Program-made: the position numbers and the translations under genes | Notes under the pieces: model-generated | What the model was told of the DNA's origin: nothing | The model's input: the letters and a program-made list of their open reading frames with translations, nothing else | The model's database searches: none | In this document: positions 1 through 6,535 of the stretch, in pieces | Numbering within the stretch: position 1 is the stretch's first letter | Layout: each line of letters opens with the position of its first letter | NCBI GenBank assembly: GCA_964622275.1 | Contig: CAZUMX010000039.1 | Span: forward strand, 1-10,004 | DNA from: CAYPEZ01 sp964622275 | Lineage (GTDB): Bacteria; Patescibacteriota; Minisyncoccia; Phycocordibacterales; UBA6899 | Length of the DNA: 10,004 nt | Direction: 5' to 3'

Positions 1-716
1 GAGACAACAATAGAGTATTCCATTGCACCTTCTTCTTTGAGCTTTTGTACAAGACGAGCGATCTTGGAATCTTTTTGTCCTATCGCAACATAAATACAAA
101 TGGGACGCTTCTCTTTAGGTTCATTCTTTTGATTCAAAATGGTATCGATCGCAATGACCGTCTTTCCTGTCTGGCGATCACCGATGATGAGTTCGCGCTG
201 TCCGCGGCCAATAGGAATCATCCCGTCAATGGCCTTAATCCCCGTGTGAAGAGGCGTATCAACGCCCTGGCGCTCAATAACGCCATATGCACGACGCTCT
301 ATAGGATTGCGCTGTGTAGCCTTAATCGCTGGACCTCCATCAATAGCTTCGCCAAGAGGATTTACCACACGTCCGATGAGTTCATCTGAAACAGGGATAG
401 AAAGAATGTTCCCTGTCGCTCGCACAATGAATCCCTCACGAATGTGCTCTCCTCCAGAGAGAACCACAGCTTTGACTGAGCCTGATTCGAGATTGAGGAC
501 CATACCGACAGGAGCAGTCTTACTTTGCATAAGCTCATCAATACTTTTTCCCTCAGAGATATCGAACACGAGCATTTCACTCATCATGACACTCGGGAGA
601 CCCTCGATCTCCGCAATTCCGTCAGCGATCTTCACGACTCGCCCCACAGATTCTGTTGCATGTGTTGGAGCAAATCCTTCGAGTTCTTTCTTGAGTTGTT
701 CAGCGATATTTTGCAT
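1..716 (-). CDS. atpA: ATP synthase F1 subunit alpha, N-terminal 238 residues (cut by window edge)
   Basis: Alpha subunit of the F1 head, which forms the nucleotide-binding hexamer with beta. My translation of the minus strand from ATG at 716-714 runs open to the window edge. It shows the N-terminal beta-barrel, then GVIERQGVDTPLHTGIKAID (about residues 145-164) and the Walker A motif GDRQTGKT (179-186) within IPIGRGQRELIIGDRQTGKT, all hallmarks of F-type alpha. About half of the usual 500-residue protein is visible. Compared with the E. coli protein as I remember it, about 14 extra residues lie in the N-terminal domain between MLVF (48-51) and LNLE (74-77). The start has no evident Shine-Dalgarno and no in-frame ATG, GTG or TTG just upstream. 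It lies 38 bp after atpH as the fifth gene of the atp operon. Family call is near certain. Confidence 0.97.
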   Translation of the reverse strand, partial: MQNIAEQLKKELEGFAPTHATESVGRVVKIADGIAEIEGLPSVMMSEMLVFDISEGKSIDELMQSKTAPVGMVLNLESGSVKAVVLSGGEHIREGFIVRATGNILSIPVSDELIGRVVNPLGEAIDGGPAIKATQRNPIERRAYGVIERQGVDTPLHTGIKAIDGMIPIGRGQRELIIGDRQTGKTVIAIDTILNQKNEPKEKRPICIYVAIGQKDSKIARLVQKLKEEGAMEYSIVV

Positions 717-754
717 AAAGGGAGTCTTGATGAGTAATAATGAGTGAATAAAGA

Positions 755-1147
755 TTAGGAAACGGAACGAAGTCTGTCATACAGTTCTAGGAGTCCTCGT
801 TTGTCACTTGTATTAAGTTCTTTTTGAGAAGTGCGAATCACGTATCCTCCAATGAGAGATGGGTCGATCGTTTCTTTGAATGACCAACCGTCTCCTCCTT
901 CTTCTTGTGTGAAGCCTTCGGCTTTTTTTCTTGCGGAGGAAAGATCGTGTTCTGACGCTGCGATGATATGACAGGTCTTTTTTCTCACCATATCTCTCTC
1001 GATACGCTCCAGCGCCTTAATTATTCCAGGAAGTAGAGCAAGTTTCCCATTACGCTCTAGGTACGCAGCAAACTCTTTTCCAAGAGTCGCACGTGGCGAT
1101 TCGTGAAAGAGTGTATAGAGTGCTTTTGCGTATCCCTTCGTGGTCAT
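755..1147 (-). CDS. atpH: ATP synthase F1 subunit delta, short form
   Basis: Delta (OSCP-like) subunit, which ties the top of the F1 head to the peripheral b stalk. The C-terminal signature DPSLIGGYVIRTSQKELNTS (about residues 94-113) and the following helix match the family. The N-terminus has YAKALYTLF (helix 1), then quickly AAYLERNGKLALLPGIIKAL, which corresponds to helices 5-6 of the E. coli domain. At 130 residues it is about 47 shorter than E. coli delta, and the loss falls between these helices, so the alpha-binding N-terminal bundle looks reduced. ATG at 1147 lies 3 bp after the atpF stop, so translational coupling is likely; no Shine-Dalgarno is evident. Identity is secure from position between b and alpha and from the C-terminal motif. 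Confidence 0.92.
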   Translation of the reverse strand: MTTKGYAKALYTLFHESPRATLGKEFAAYLERNGKLALLPGIIKALERIERDMVRKKTCHIIAASEHDLSSARKKAEGFTQEEGGDGWSFKETIDPSLIGGYVIRTSQKELNTSDKRGLLELYDRLRSVS

Positions 1148-1150
1148 AGA

Positions 1151-1600
1151 TTATTTTGCGCGTGCACGAAGAATAGATTCAGCTGCTTTGACTGCCAGAC
1201 GAGCGAGCTCATCCTTGGACTCATTGATGATTTCGTCTTTGCGTCGTGCGCCGAGTTTTTCGCCGTCAGCGATGATTTTTACTGCACGTTCTTCTGCTTC
1301 GCGGATTGTGTCAGCACTTTCCCTGCTTGCTCGCAGACGAGTTTCACCGACGATGTCATCTCCTTGCTTTCGTGCCAAAGAAAGAATGCGGTCTTTCTCT
1401 TCTCCTATGGCTGCTTTCTCCTGCTTGGCTTCTTCTGCATGACGGAGTCCATCTTCGATTTTTTTGCGACGCTCTTCCATCACTCGAAAAAGTGGTGGAT
1501 ACACATAACGGCGGAAAAGGAAAATCAACAGACCAATGTTGACGATCTGAATGACGAGTAATTTCCAGTTAACTCCGAAAGCGTGAAGAATTGCGTCCAT
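1151..1600 (-). CDS. atpF: ATP synthase Fo subunit b
   Basis: Peripheral stalk subunit that holds F1 static relative to subunit a. The 149 residues have the standard plan: a short N-terminus (MDAILHAFGVNWKLLVIQIV), one membrane segment at about residues 13-33 ending in LLIFLFRRYVYPPL, then a long charged helix rich in Glu, Lys, Arg and Ala with the family pattern of hinge and dimerisation region (MEERRKKIEDGLRHAEEAK). The C-terminus (ARLAVKAAESIL) is the delta-binding end. Length is close to the usual 156. Start ATG at 1600-1598, 20 bp downstream of the atpE stop, with no clear ribosome binding site. Only one b gene is present in the visible part of the operon, so a homodimer is expected (inference). 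Confidence 0.95.
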   Translation of the reverse strand: MDAILHAFGVNWKLLVIQIVNIGLLIFLFRRYVYPPLFRVMEERRKKIEDGLRHAEEAKQEKAAIGEEKDRILSLARKQGDDIVGETRLRASRESADTIREAEERAVKIIADGEKLGARRKDEIINESKDELARLAVKAAESILRARAK

Positions 1601-1620
1601 ACGTTACGTAATCTGAGGAC

Positions 1621-1848
1621 TTAGGCAAAGCGAAGAATGAAGCCAGCCACAATTGCAATAATTGCCAGTGCTTCAGTCACACCAATACCGATGAACATCG
1701 CAGCCATGATCTTTGGCTGTGCGTCTGGATTTCGGCCAATAGCCTCCAGAGCCTTACCAATCATCATACCGAGACCAATACCAGGGCCCAAGATTCCAAG
1801 TCCGATAGCGACGGCCATAGAAATAAGTTTTACTCCTTCAAGTTCCAT
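1621..1848 (-). CDS. atpE: ATP synthase Fo subunit c (proteolipid)
   Basis: Rotor ring subunit that carries the coupling ion. The 75 residues form a two-helix hairpin: helix 1 with the glycine-rich run GLGILGPGIGLG (16-27), polar loop RNPDAQPK (39-46) and helix 2 GIGVTEALAIIAIVAGFI. The ion-binding carboxylate is Glu59. It is followed by Ala-Leu, not the Ser-Thr pair of well-known Na+ rings such as Ilyobacter (VEST), and helix 1 lacks the Na+-type Gln, so proton coupling is likelier (inference). Start ATG at 1848-1846, 30 bp after the atpB stop; no Shine-Dalgarno seen. No signal peptide is evident. Confidence 0.97.
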   Translation of the reverse strand: MELEGVKLISMAVAIGLGILGPGIGLGMMIGKALEAIGRNPDAQPKIMAAMFIGIGVTEALAIIAIVAGFILRFA

Positions 1849-1878
1849 ATCAATAGATAATTAATGAATAACGAATAA

Positions 1879-2619
1879 TCAATGACTATGCTCCGTGATA
1901 GCAAGCTTCACAAAGAATAGCGTCAAAAGGGTGAAAATAGCCGCCTGCATGAGCCCCACAAAGAGCTCAAACGCGACAAACGGGATAGGAATGAAATACG
2001 GGGCAAAAAACATAATAACTGAAATAAGTACAGCGCCTGCAAAAATGTTTCCAAACAGACGGAACGAGAACGATACGAGGCGCATCGTTTCAGATATAAG
2101 CTCGAGAAGACCAAGGAAAAATCCCCCGATAGAGTGGAAGTTAATAAACTTCCCAGCATACTTCCAAAACCCAATCGTTGTAGCTCCAACAACTTCAATT
2201 AAGACAAAAGAGATGAGGGCAAGAGCGAGTGTCATGTTCAGATCAGTGTGGACCGACCTGAAAAGCGGAGCAGCATGCTCTCCTTCGTGCGAAAGCGTGA
2301 GAGCCCCTACCCCCGGAACAAATTCAGAGATGTTGGCAAGAAACACAAAAAGAAAAATCGTCATGAGGACTGGAAAAAGTTTTTTAGCGAGGACTTTTGA
2401 TTCTAAGGTCTCCTCAACATACTCATAGACGCCGCCAAAGAGCATTTCGAGCATGATTTGGAATTTTCCAGGGACAAGAGCAGTGCGACGCTTCATTGAA
2501 ATAGCAAATACAGCCAAAATTGCCACAACAACCCAACTTGTCAGCAAAGTATTCGTCAGAGGAACCCCGAAGAAGGTCCCGAGTACCTCAGGCTTAATGG
2601 CAACATGAATGCCCTCCAT
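1879..2619 (-). CDS. atpB: ATP synthase Fo subunit a
   Basis: Stator subunit with the two proton half-channels against the c ring. The 246 residues contain about five or six membrane segments. The essential channel arginine is Arg187 in SFRLFGNIFAGAVL (185-198), equivalent to E. coli Arg210, and the last helix has LMQAAIFTLLTLFF (223-236) with Gln225 at the place of E. coli Gln252. The upstream part keeps ANISEFVPG (95-103), as in other bacterial a subunits. First gene of the operon; start ATG at 2619-2617. The N-terminus MEGIHVAIKPEVLG resembles a-subunit starts I recall from Patescibacteria. Ends with TGA, which shows TGA is a stop in this organism. No Shine-Dalgarno precedes the ATG, and the transcript may be almost leaderless. 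Confidence 0.97.
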   Translation of the reverse strand: MEGIHVAIKPEVLGTFFGVPLTNTLLTSWVVVAILAVFAISMKRRTALVPGKFQIMLEMLFGGVYEYVEETLESKVLAKKLFPVLMTIFLFVFLANISEFVPGVGALTLSHEGEHAAPLFRSVHTDLNMTLALALISFVLIEVVGATTIGFWKYAGKFINFHSIGGFFLGLLELISETMRLVSFSFRLFGNIFAGAVLISVIMFFAPYFIPIPFVAFELFVGLMQAAIFTLLTLFFVKLAITEHSH

Positions 2620-2633
2620 ATGGGCCGTACATT

Positions 2634-2662
2634 AGCATATTTTCACGAAAAAACACTGTTGA
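2634..2662 (-). promoter_or_regulatory. Possible sigma70-type promoter of the atp operon
   Basis: On the minus strand TCAACA (2662-2657, 4 of 6 to consensus) is followed after 17 bp by TATGCT (2639-2634, 4 of 6). A start about 7 bp further on would leave only about 8 nucleotides before the atpB ATG, which fits the absence of a Shine-Dalgarno. Matches are modest and the region is AT-rich, so chance is possible. Confidence 0.25.
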
Positions 2663-2682
2663 AAACTCTGGAATTTATGGTA

Positions 2683-2711
2683 TTGACCAAGTACACGAAC
2701 AAGAGTACTCT
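2683..2711 (+). promoter_or_regulatory. Probable sigma70-type promoter of the carbonic-anhydrase-like gene
   Basis: TTGACC (2683-2688, 5 of 6) and TACTCT (2706-2711, weak) stand 17 bp apart on the plus strand. The predicted start near 2718 would give a leader of about 43 nucleotides containing the strong Shine-Dalgarno at 2751. The -10 lies inside the perfect 10-bp palindrome AGAGTACTCT (2702-2711), and the -35 lies in a small dyad TGGT-n4-ACCA (2678-2689), so a regulator could bind here (inference). Confidence 0.4.
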
Positions 2712-2750
2712 GCATTCCTTGCTCTTTAAAAATCACACAGGACAGTGAAT

Positions 2751-2756
2751 GGAGGG
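2751..2756 (+). promoter_or_regulatory. Ribosome binding site that fixes the TTG start of the carbonic-anhydrase-like gene
   Basis: GGAGGG lies 4 bp before TTG at 2761. An in-frame TGA at 2758-2760 excludes any earlier start, so this Shine-Dalgarno decides the TTG. It is the clearest ribosome binding site in the window. Confidence 0.75.
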
Positions 2757-2760
2757 TTGA

Positions 2761-3441
2761 TTGTTACTGAAAGAAAAGAAGCTGTACGCGACAGCACGTG
2801 ACCGAGCTGTTTACGATGAGCTGGTTGATGCGGGAGTCATTGTCCCCCACCATCCACACAAAGTTGCTGGGAGGCAAATGTGCACTCACTGCGCTGACGG
2901 TTTTCGACCACACTACAAGGAATGGATTAAGGATTTGTGTTTCTCTCAAGGAGGAGCTCGATCATTCTTCCATACGTTTTCTGGGAATGGTGATCCTATG
3001 CGTTATGCGTATTGCTCACCGCTCTCAGGACCACACTCAGATGCTTGGGGGGCACTCAAGGTTGAAGAGCTTGCTGAAACACTTCGGTGGGCACGAGCAC
3101 TTGAGGTTTCAGTTGATCAAATGCGTGATGTGCACCACTGGCCTTGCAAGGCAGCACTGGATCGGAATATTTCACTCCTGGAATCTATTGACCTTGTTGT
3201 GCGAGGCAAACATCGTATCAAACAACAGATCCCTGATCTTCGAGTTGCGCTTGAACTTTTCATCGATTGGGACGAGAGTCATCATACGGTGAACTTGATC
3301 AAGAAAGAGGCGTATATTTCCTATCTTCGAAACACGCCTTCAAGGATATCAATGCACCTCTCGTGGCTCAGTTATCAAGAATCCACAAAAAACCTCCCTG
3401 TATTACATACATATCAATTGCCCTATCAAAACTTTGGTTAG
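2761..3441 (+). CDS. Divergent beta-carbonic-anhydrase-like protein (putative)
   Basis: No confident family match from memory; the call is inferred from motif order. Beta-carbonic anhydrases interconvert CO2 and bicarbonate with a zinc held by Cys and His-x-x-Cys, plus an Asp-Arg pair. In this 226-residue protein I see Cys44-Ala-Asp46 with Arg49 (CADGFR instead of CxDxR), FSGNGDP (73-79) at the place of the RNAGN loop, and LRWARALEV then VHHWPCKAA (124-132) at the place of the VxGHxxCGA strand-loop, giving His126 and Cys129. A later stretch, IPDLRVALELFIDW (157-170), resembles the late strand of Patescibacterial beta-CA-like proteins as I recall them. Spacing from Cys44 to His126 is 82, longer than about 56 in E. 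coli Can, so an insertion is implied around 78-98. Cys41 adds an unexplained CxxC. No signal peptide or membrane segment, so cytoplasmic. TTG start set by GGAGGG. A terminator follows, then a SulP transporter, which supports a role in inorganic carbon. Alternative: an unrelated metal-binding protein. Confidence 0.5.
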   Translation: MLLKEKKLYATARDRAVYDELVDAGVIVPHHPHKVAGRQMCTHCADGFRPHYKEWIKDLCFSQGGARSFFHTFSGNGDPMRYAYCSPLSGPHSDAWGALKVEELAETLRWARALEVSVDQMRDVHHWPCKAALDRNISLLESIDLVVRGKHRIKQQIPDLRVALELFIDWDESHHTVNLIKKEAYISYLRNTPSRISMHLSWLSYQESTKNLPVLHTYQLPYQNFG

Positions 3442-3454
3442 TAGCGGCATTTCC

Positions 3455-3491
3455 ACCGTGCGTCGTGTGCATTCTCGACGCACGGTTTTTT
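3455..3491 (+). terminator. Rho-independent terminator after the carbonic-anhydrase-like gene
   Basis: A perfect 11-bp GC-rich stem, ACCGTGCGTCG (3455-3465) with CGACGCACGGT (3476-3486), has a 10-nt loop and ends in a run of T at 3486-3491. It starts 14 bp after the upstream stop codon. It should end most transcription before the SulP gene, unless read-through or a promoter downstream supplies that gene. Confidence 0.9.
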
Positions 3492-3514
3492 ATTACCACG
3501 ACTTTACGGGGGCA

Positions 3515-3541
3515 ATGAGTTTTGGTAAGGTCACCGCATGA
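3515..3541 (+). CDS. Possible 8-codon leader ORF overlapping the SulP start
   Basis: ATG at 3515 opens a reading frame encoding MSFGKVTA and ends in TGA at 3539-3541, overlapping the SulP ATG (3538-3540) as ATGA. Such overlap can couple translation of two frames. A G-run (3508-3512) precedes the ATG but stands only 2 bp away, too close for an ideal Shine-Dalgarno. No homology can be judged at this length; it may be chance. Confidence 0.2.
   Translation: MSFGKVTA
3526..3531 (+). promoter_or_regulatory. Ribosome binding site of the SulP gene
   Basis: TAAGGT stands 6-7 bp before the ATG at 3538 and matches the anti-Shine-Dalgarno core AAGG. It supports this start over the out-of-frame ATG at 3515. 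Confidence 0.5.
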
Positions 3542-5028
3542 CACTTCACGCTATTACTGATTGGAAAACCATACGATCGCTTGCTTCAGACAACTGGCGC
3601 TCTGGACTCACGGTGGCACTTATCTCTGTTCCACTTTCTATTGCTCTCTCGATTGCCTCAGGTGCAGGGCCACTCCCCGGCCTCATCACAGGAATATGGG
3701 CAACNNNNNNNNNNNNNNNNNNNNNNNNNNNNNNNNNNNNNNNNNNNNNNNNNNNNNNNNNNNNNNNNNNNNNNNNNNNNNNNNNNNNNNNNNNNNNNNN
3801 NNNNGGAGACATTGGGCTCTTTTGGGCACACAAAGCTGAGGTAGATCACGGGACGATTGGAGTATTCCTTATTTTTATTGCTCTCATTATTCTCATCAAG
3901 CGTTTTGTTCCAAAAATTCCTGCAGTAATTCCGATCTCTATTCTCGGCATTATTTTTGGTTTCGTAGAGAGTCGCTTCATCTCAAGTATTGATGTCATGA
4001 CACTCGGAGATAAATTTGGTTCATTCTCTGGTGCACTCTATGCCCCTGGACCATGGCAATACATCACGCAAATACTTGCGACGCCCAGTGCGATCATCCC
4101 TCTCATAAAGATTTCAGGTGTTGTTGCTCTTATTGCGGTTCTAGAGACGTTGATTACGGCAAAAATTGGGGACAAAATTACCCGCACACAATCCTCCGCA
4201 CGCCAAGAACTTTTTGGGCTTGCGCTCGCAAATATCGGAAGCGGAGTCATGGGAGGACTTCCCGCAACTGGAGTATTTATCCGCACTGGAGCAAATATAA
4301 AGGCAGGAGCAACCCACCGCATGTCGGCAACCATTGCGGGTCTGGCAACAGCAGTGATTGCACTCCTCGTTCTCCCATTCTTTTCATATATTCCTATGGC
4401 TGTTATTGCTGCTATTTTGATGAATACAGCGATCGGACTCATTGAGATTCACCAATTTAAAGAATTTTGGACACACGAACGTCTGAGTTTTTTTGTTGCG
4501 CTTATTGTTGTTCTTGTGACGGTATTTGAAGACGCTGGGGTTGGTGTGCTTATTGGATCTTTCATTGCTCTTCTTCTTTTTGCTGATCGTATTAGCCACG
4601 GGAGGTTTGACCTCATCGTCAATTACACAAATGGCCACAAAGAAGAGTACCGTGGAGAACGCACTCTACACTTACCACACGACAAACAGATTGAGGTCGT
4701 GACATATAGTATCGCTGGTTTTTTGGGATACATTGACAATGCGCAACACGCAGCAAACCTCAGACATCTTTCACGCTTACACAACGTTCATGCAGTCATT
4801 ATTCGCTTACGAGATCTTTTCTCGATTGATATCGAAGGGACTCAAATGTTGGAAGAAGCCATTGCAGAGCTTCGGCGACACAAAAAGCCTGTCTATCTTT
4901 CATCTGCCAACGCAGTCATGATCACCCATTTGAAGAAAATGGATGGTATTCGCGCATTAATCGACGATGGATTCCTCTACCCCAAGACGAGCCTAGCACT
5001 CGAACATTTCAGACAAAAGACACGTTAG
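3538..5028 (+). CDS. SulP-family anion transporter with C-terminal STAS domain (interrupted by assembly gap)
   Basis: Membrane carrier of the SLC26/SulP family, whose bacterial members move bicarbonate, sulfate, dicarboxylates or other anions. Before the gap the first helix region reads ALSIASGAGPLPGLITGI, the usual SulP entry. After it come several hydrophobic segments and the family motif GGLPATGVFIRTGANIKAG (about 239-257, counting the N run as 34 residues), matching the bacterial GGxPATGAIARTxxNIxxG pattern. A cytoplasmic STAS domain occupies about 382-490, with VIIRLRDLFSIDIEGTQML where the family has its phospho-loop; Asp431-Ile-Glu-Gly replaces the common D-T/I-S/T-G. Substrate cannot be told from sequence; the neighbouring carbonic-anhydrase-like gene hints at bicarbonate (inference). 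Missing helices suggest that the real protein is longer than shown. It ends 7 bp from the convergent lysS stop, with no terminator between them. Confidence 0.9.
   Translation: MTLHAITDWKTIRSLASDNWRSGLTVALISVPLSIALSIASGAGPLPGLITGIWAXXXXXXXXXXXXXXXXXXXXXXXXXXXXXXXXXXGDIGLFWAHKAEVDHGTIGVFLIFIALIILIKRFVPKIPAVIPISILGIIFGFVESRFISSIDVMTLGDKFGSFSGALYAPGPWQYITQILATPSAIIPLIKISGVVALIAVLETLITAKIGDKITRTQSSARQELFGLALANIGSGVMGGLPATGVFIRTGANIKAGATHRMSATIAGLATAVIALLVLPFFSYIPMAVIAAILMNTAIGLIEIHQFKEFWTHERLSFFVALIVVLVTVFEDAGVGVLIGSFIALLLFADRISHGRFDLIVNYTNGHKEEYRGERTLHLPHDKQIEVVTYSIAGFLGYIDNAQHAANLRHLSRLHNVHAVIIRLRDLFSIDIEGTQMLEEAIAELRRHKKPVYLSSANAVMITHLKKMDGIRALIDDGFLYPKTSLALEHFRQKTR
3705..3804. other. Assembly gap (100 N) inside the SulP gene
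   Basis: Exactly 100 N, the usual placeholder for a scaffold gap of unknown size. The flanks happen to stay in one frame. In SulP proteins about 110 residues normally separate the two flanking motifs, so the true gap is probably nearer 300 bp or more (estimate from family layout). Confidence 0.95.
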
Positions 5029-5035
5029 AGATGTC

Positions 5036-6535
5036 TTATCCTTTCGGACGAAGTGTTGGGAAGAGAATAACTTCACGAATGTTTTCAACATTGAGCAGGA
5101 GCATCATCAAGCGATCAATTCCGATCCCCACACCACCTGCAGGAGGCATACCATGCTCAAGAGCTTCTAGGAAATCTTCGTCCATCTGCTGCGCTTCTTT
5201 GTCTCCAGCCCCACGGTTTTTTTCTTGTTCTTCAAATCGTGCCCTCTGATCAAGTGGGTCATTGAGTTCTGAAAACGCCTTAACAAGTTCGACTCCACCG
5301 ACGACAAGTTGAAACGCATCAACAAGACGTGGATTGTCGTCTTTTCGTTTTGCGAGTGGAAGGTACTCAACTGGGTAATCAGTAATAAACACTGGCTGTA
5401 TCAGTTGTGGTCGAATGTGCCGCTTATAGATCGTATCCATGATTTTCCTCATCGAGTCCACCTTCTCTATCGTTACACCCAGCCTTCCCGCTTCTCGCAC
5501 CCATCCTTCAAAATCGAGTTTCTCTGGATCTTTTGTCTGAACATATCCACGGAATAGTCCAAATAATGTGACTCGAGCAAAAGGCTTTTCGAGACGAATC
5601 ACAGCATCCCCGTGAGGGATTTCTTCTTTCCCAAAGACATCTTGAACAAGACGTTTAAAAAGGGACTCCACGAAAGCCATTTGGCTAGCAGCATTTTCAT
5701 ATGCTGCATAAAACTCAAGCATGGTGAACTCAGGATTATGGGTCGTATCAATCCCCTCATTTCGAAAATTTCTACCTATTTCATAGACCTTAGGAAATCC
5801 CCCAACGAGCAATCGCTTCAAGTACAGTTCAGGAGCAATACGCATAAAGAGATCCATATCAAGCGCATTGTGATGAGTTTGAAATGGCTCTGCATTTGTT
5901 CCCCCTGGAATCATTTGCATCATTGGCGTTTCTACTTCAAGATAACCAGCCTCATCAAGAATCGCACGAATGCGTGAAATAACTTTTGATCTAAGGACAA
6001 AGCGCTGTTTTACATCTTCGCTTGAAAGCGTATCAAGATATCGTTTGCGAAAACGCTCTTCAAGATCTTGGAGTCCATGCCATTTATCTGGAAGCGGAAG
6101 CAATGCCTTGCCTAAGAGTGACCAATCTGAGACAAGGAGACTCTCGACCCCACGTTCGGTCACAAAAAGTTTCCCACGAGCTTCAATGAAGTCAGCCATA
6201 TCGACAGTGTCCCGGAAAAGGAGGAAACGTTCTTCGGCAATATCCCCTTTACGAAATACAATCTGAAAGCGCGCAGATCCGTCATCAAGATCAACAAAAG
6301 CAATAGCTCCTTGCCCACGGATAGACATCACGCGCCCTTGGAGTACAGCATCCTGACCAAGAAGGTCTTGGAAGCGATGTTTGATGTCTTGAATAGAAGC
6401 TTGGGGACGGATACCTATTGGATAGGCAGAAACACCCGAAAGCTTATAGTGTTCGAGTTTTTTAATTCGTTCAGTACGAAGTTCTTCTTTCCCTGCCACG
6501 AATGTGAGTGTACCGTGAGATGGAGGATTATTCAA
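5036..6535 (-). CDS. lysS: Lysyl-tRNA synthetase, class II
   Basis: Charges tRNA-Lys in the cytoplasm. The 499 residues begin with an N-terminal helix (EELRTERIKKLEHY), then an OB-fold anticodon-binding domain at about 60-145 (LQGRVMSIRGQGAIAFVDL). The class II catalytic core follows: motif 1 around 195-205 (EAGYLEVETPM), motif 2 at 254-275 with GRNFRNEGIDTTHNPEFTML, and motif 3 at 468-480 (GVGIGIDRLMMLL). The C-terminus EVILFPTLRPK matches the family end. Length is normal. The first codon is TTG at 6535-6533, just after an in-frame TAG, and overlaps the greA stop by 8 bp; GTG at 6499 (residue 13) is the only other early candidate. Neither has a strong Shine-Dalgarno. Position after greA mirrors the frequent greA-lysS pairing in bacteria. 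Confidence 0.97.
   Translation of the reverse strand: MNNPPSHGTLTFVAGKEELRTERIKKLEHYKLSGVSAYPIGIRPQASIQDIKHRFQDLLGQDAVLQGRVMSIRGQGAIAFVDLDDGSARFQIVFRKGDIAEERFLLFRDTVDMADFIEARGKLFVTERGVESLLVSDWSLLGKALLPLPDKWHGLQDLEERFRKRYLDTLSSEDVKQRFVLRSKVISRIRAILDEAGYLEVETPMMQMIPGGTNAEPFQTHHNALDMDLFMRIAPELYLKRLLVGGFPKVYEIGRNFRNEGIDTTHNPEFTMLEFYAAYENAASQMAFVESLFKRLVQDVFGKEEIPHGDAVIRLEKPFARVTLFGLFRGYVQTKDPEKLDFEGWVREAGRLGVTIEKVDSMRKIMDTIYKRHIRPQLIQPVFITDYPVEYLPLAKRKDDNPRLVDAFQLVVGGVELVKAFSELNDPLDQRARFEEQEKNRGAGDKEAQQMDEDFLEALEHGMPPAGGVGIGIDRLMMLLLNVENIREVILFPTLRPKG

Noticed and set aside
307..747. Plus-strand ORF of 146 codons opposite atpA
   Set aside because: It is the mirror of the alpha-subunit gene, whose Walker A and other motifs are clear on the minus strand; the plus-strand product has low-complexity Ser, Thr and Pro content.
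1103..1561. Plus-strand ORF of 152 codons opposite atpH and atpF
   Set aside because: It is antisense to two well-identified atp genes, has a Cys- and Phe-rich composition unlike a real protein, and matches no family I know.
1879..1881. TGA codons possibly recoded as Gly, as in Gracilibacteria
   Set aside because: TGA ends atpB right at the expected family C-terminus and also ends gltX, and no gene contains an internal TGA.
2620..2760. tRNA or small RNA in the 141-bp divergent intergenic region
   Set aside because: I found no cloverleaf, TTCRA arm or stable long hairpin, only promoter-like elements and short palindromes.
4038..4442. Minus-strand ORF of 134 codons inside the SulP gene
   Set aside because: It runs antisense to the conserved SulP motif region; its Ala- and Ile-rich composition reflects complementary codons of hydrophobic helices.
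5017..5037. Inverted repeat AAGACA / TGTCTT at the junction of the convergent SulP and lysS genes, as a bidirectional terminator
   Set aside because: The stem is only 6 bp and AT-rich with a 9-nt loop, and no T-run follows on either strand.
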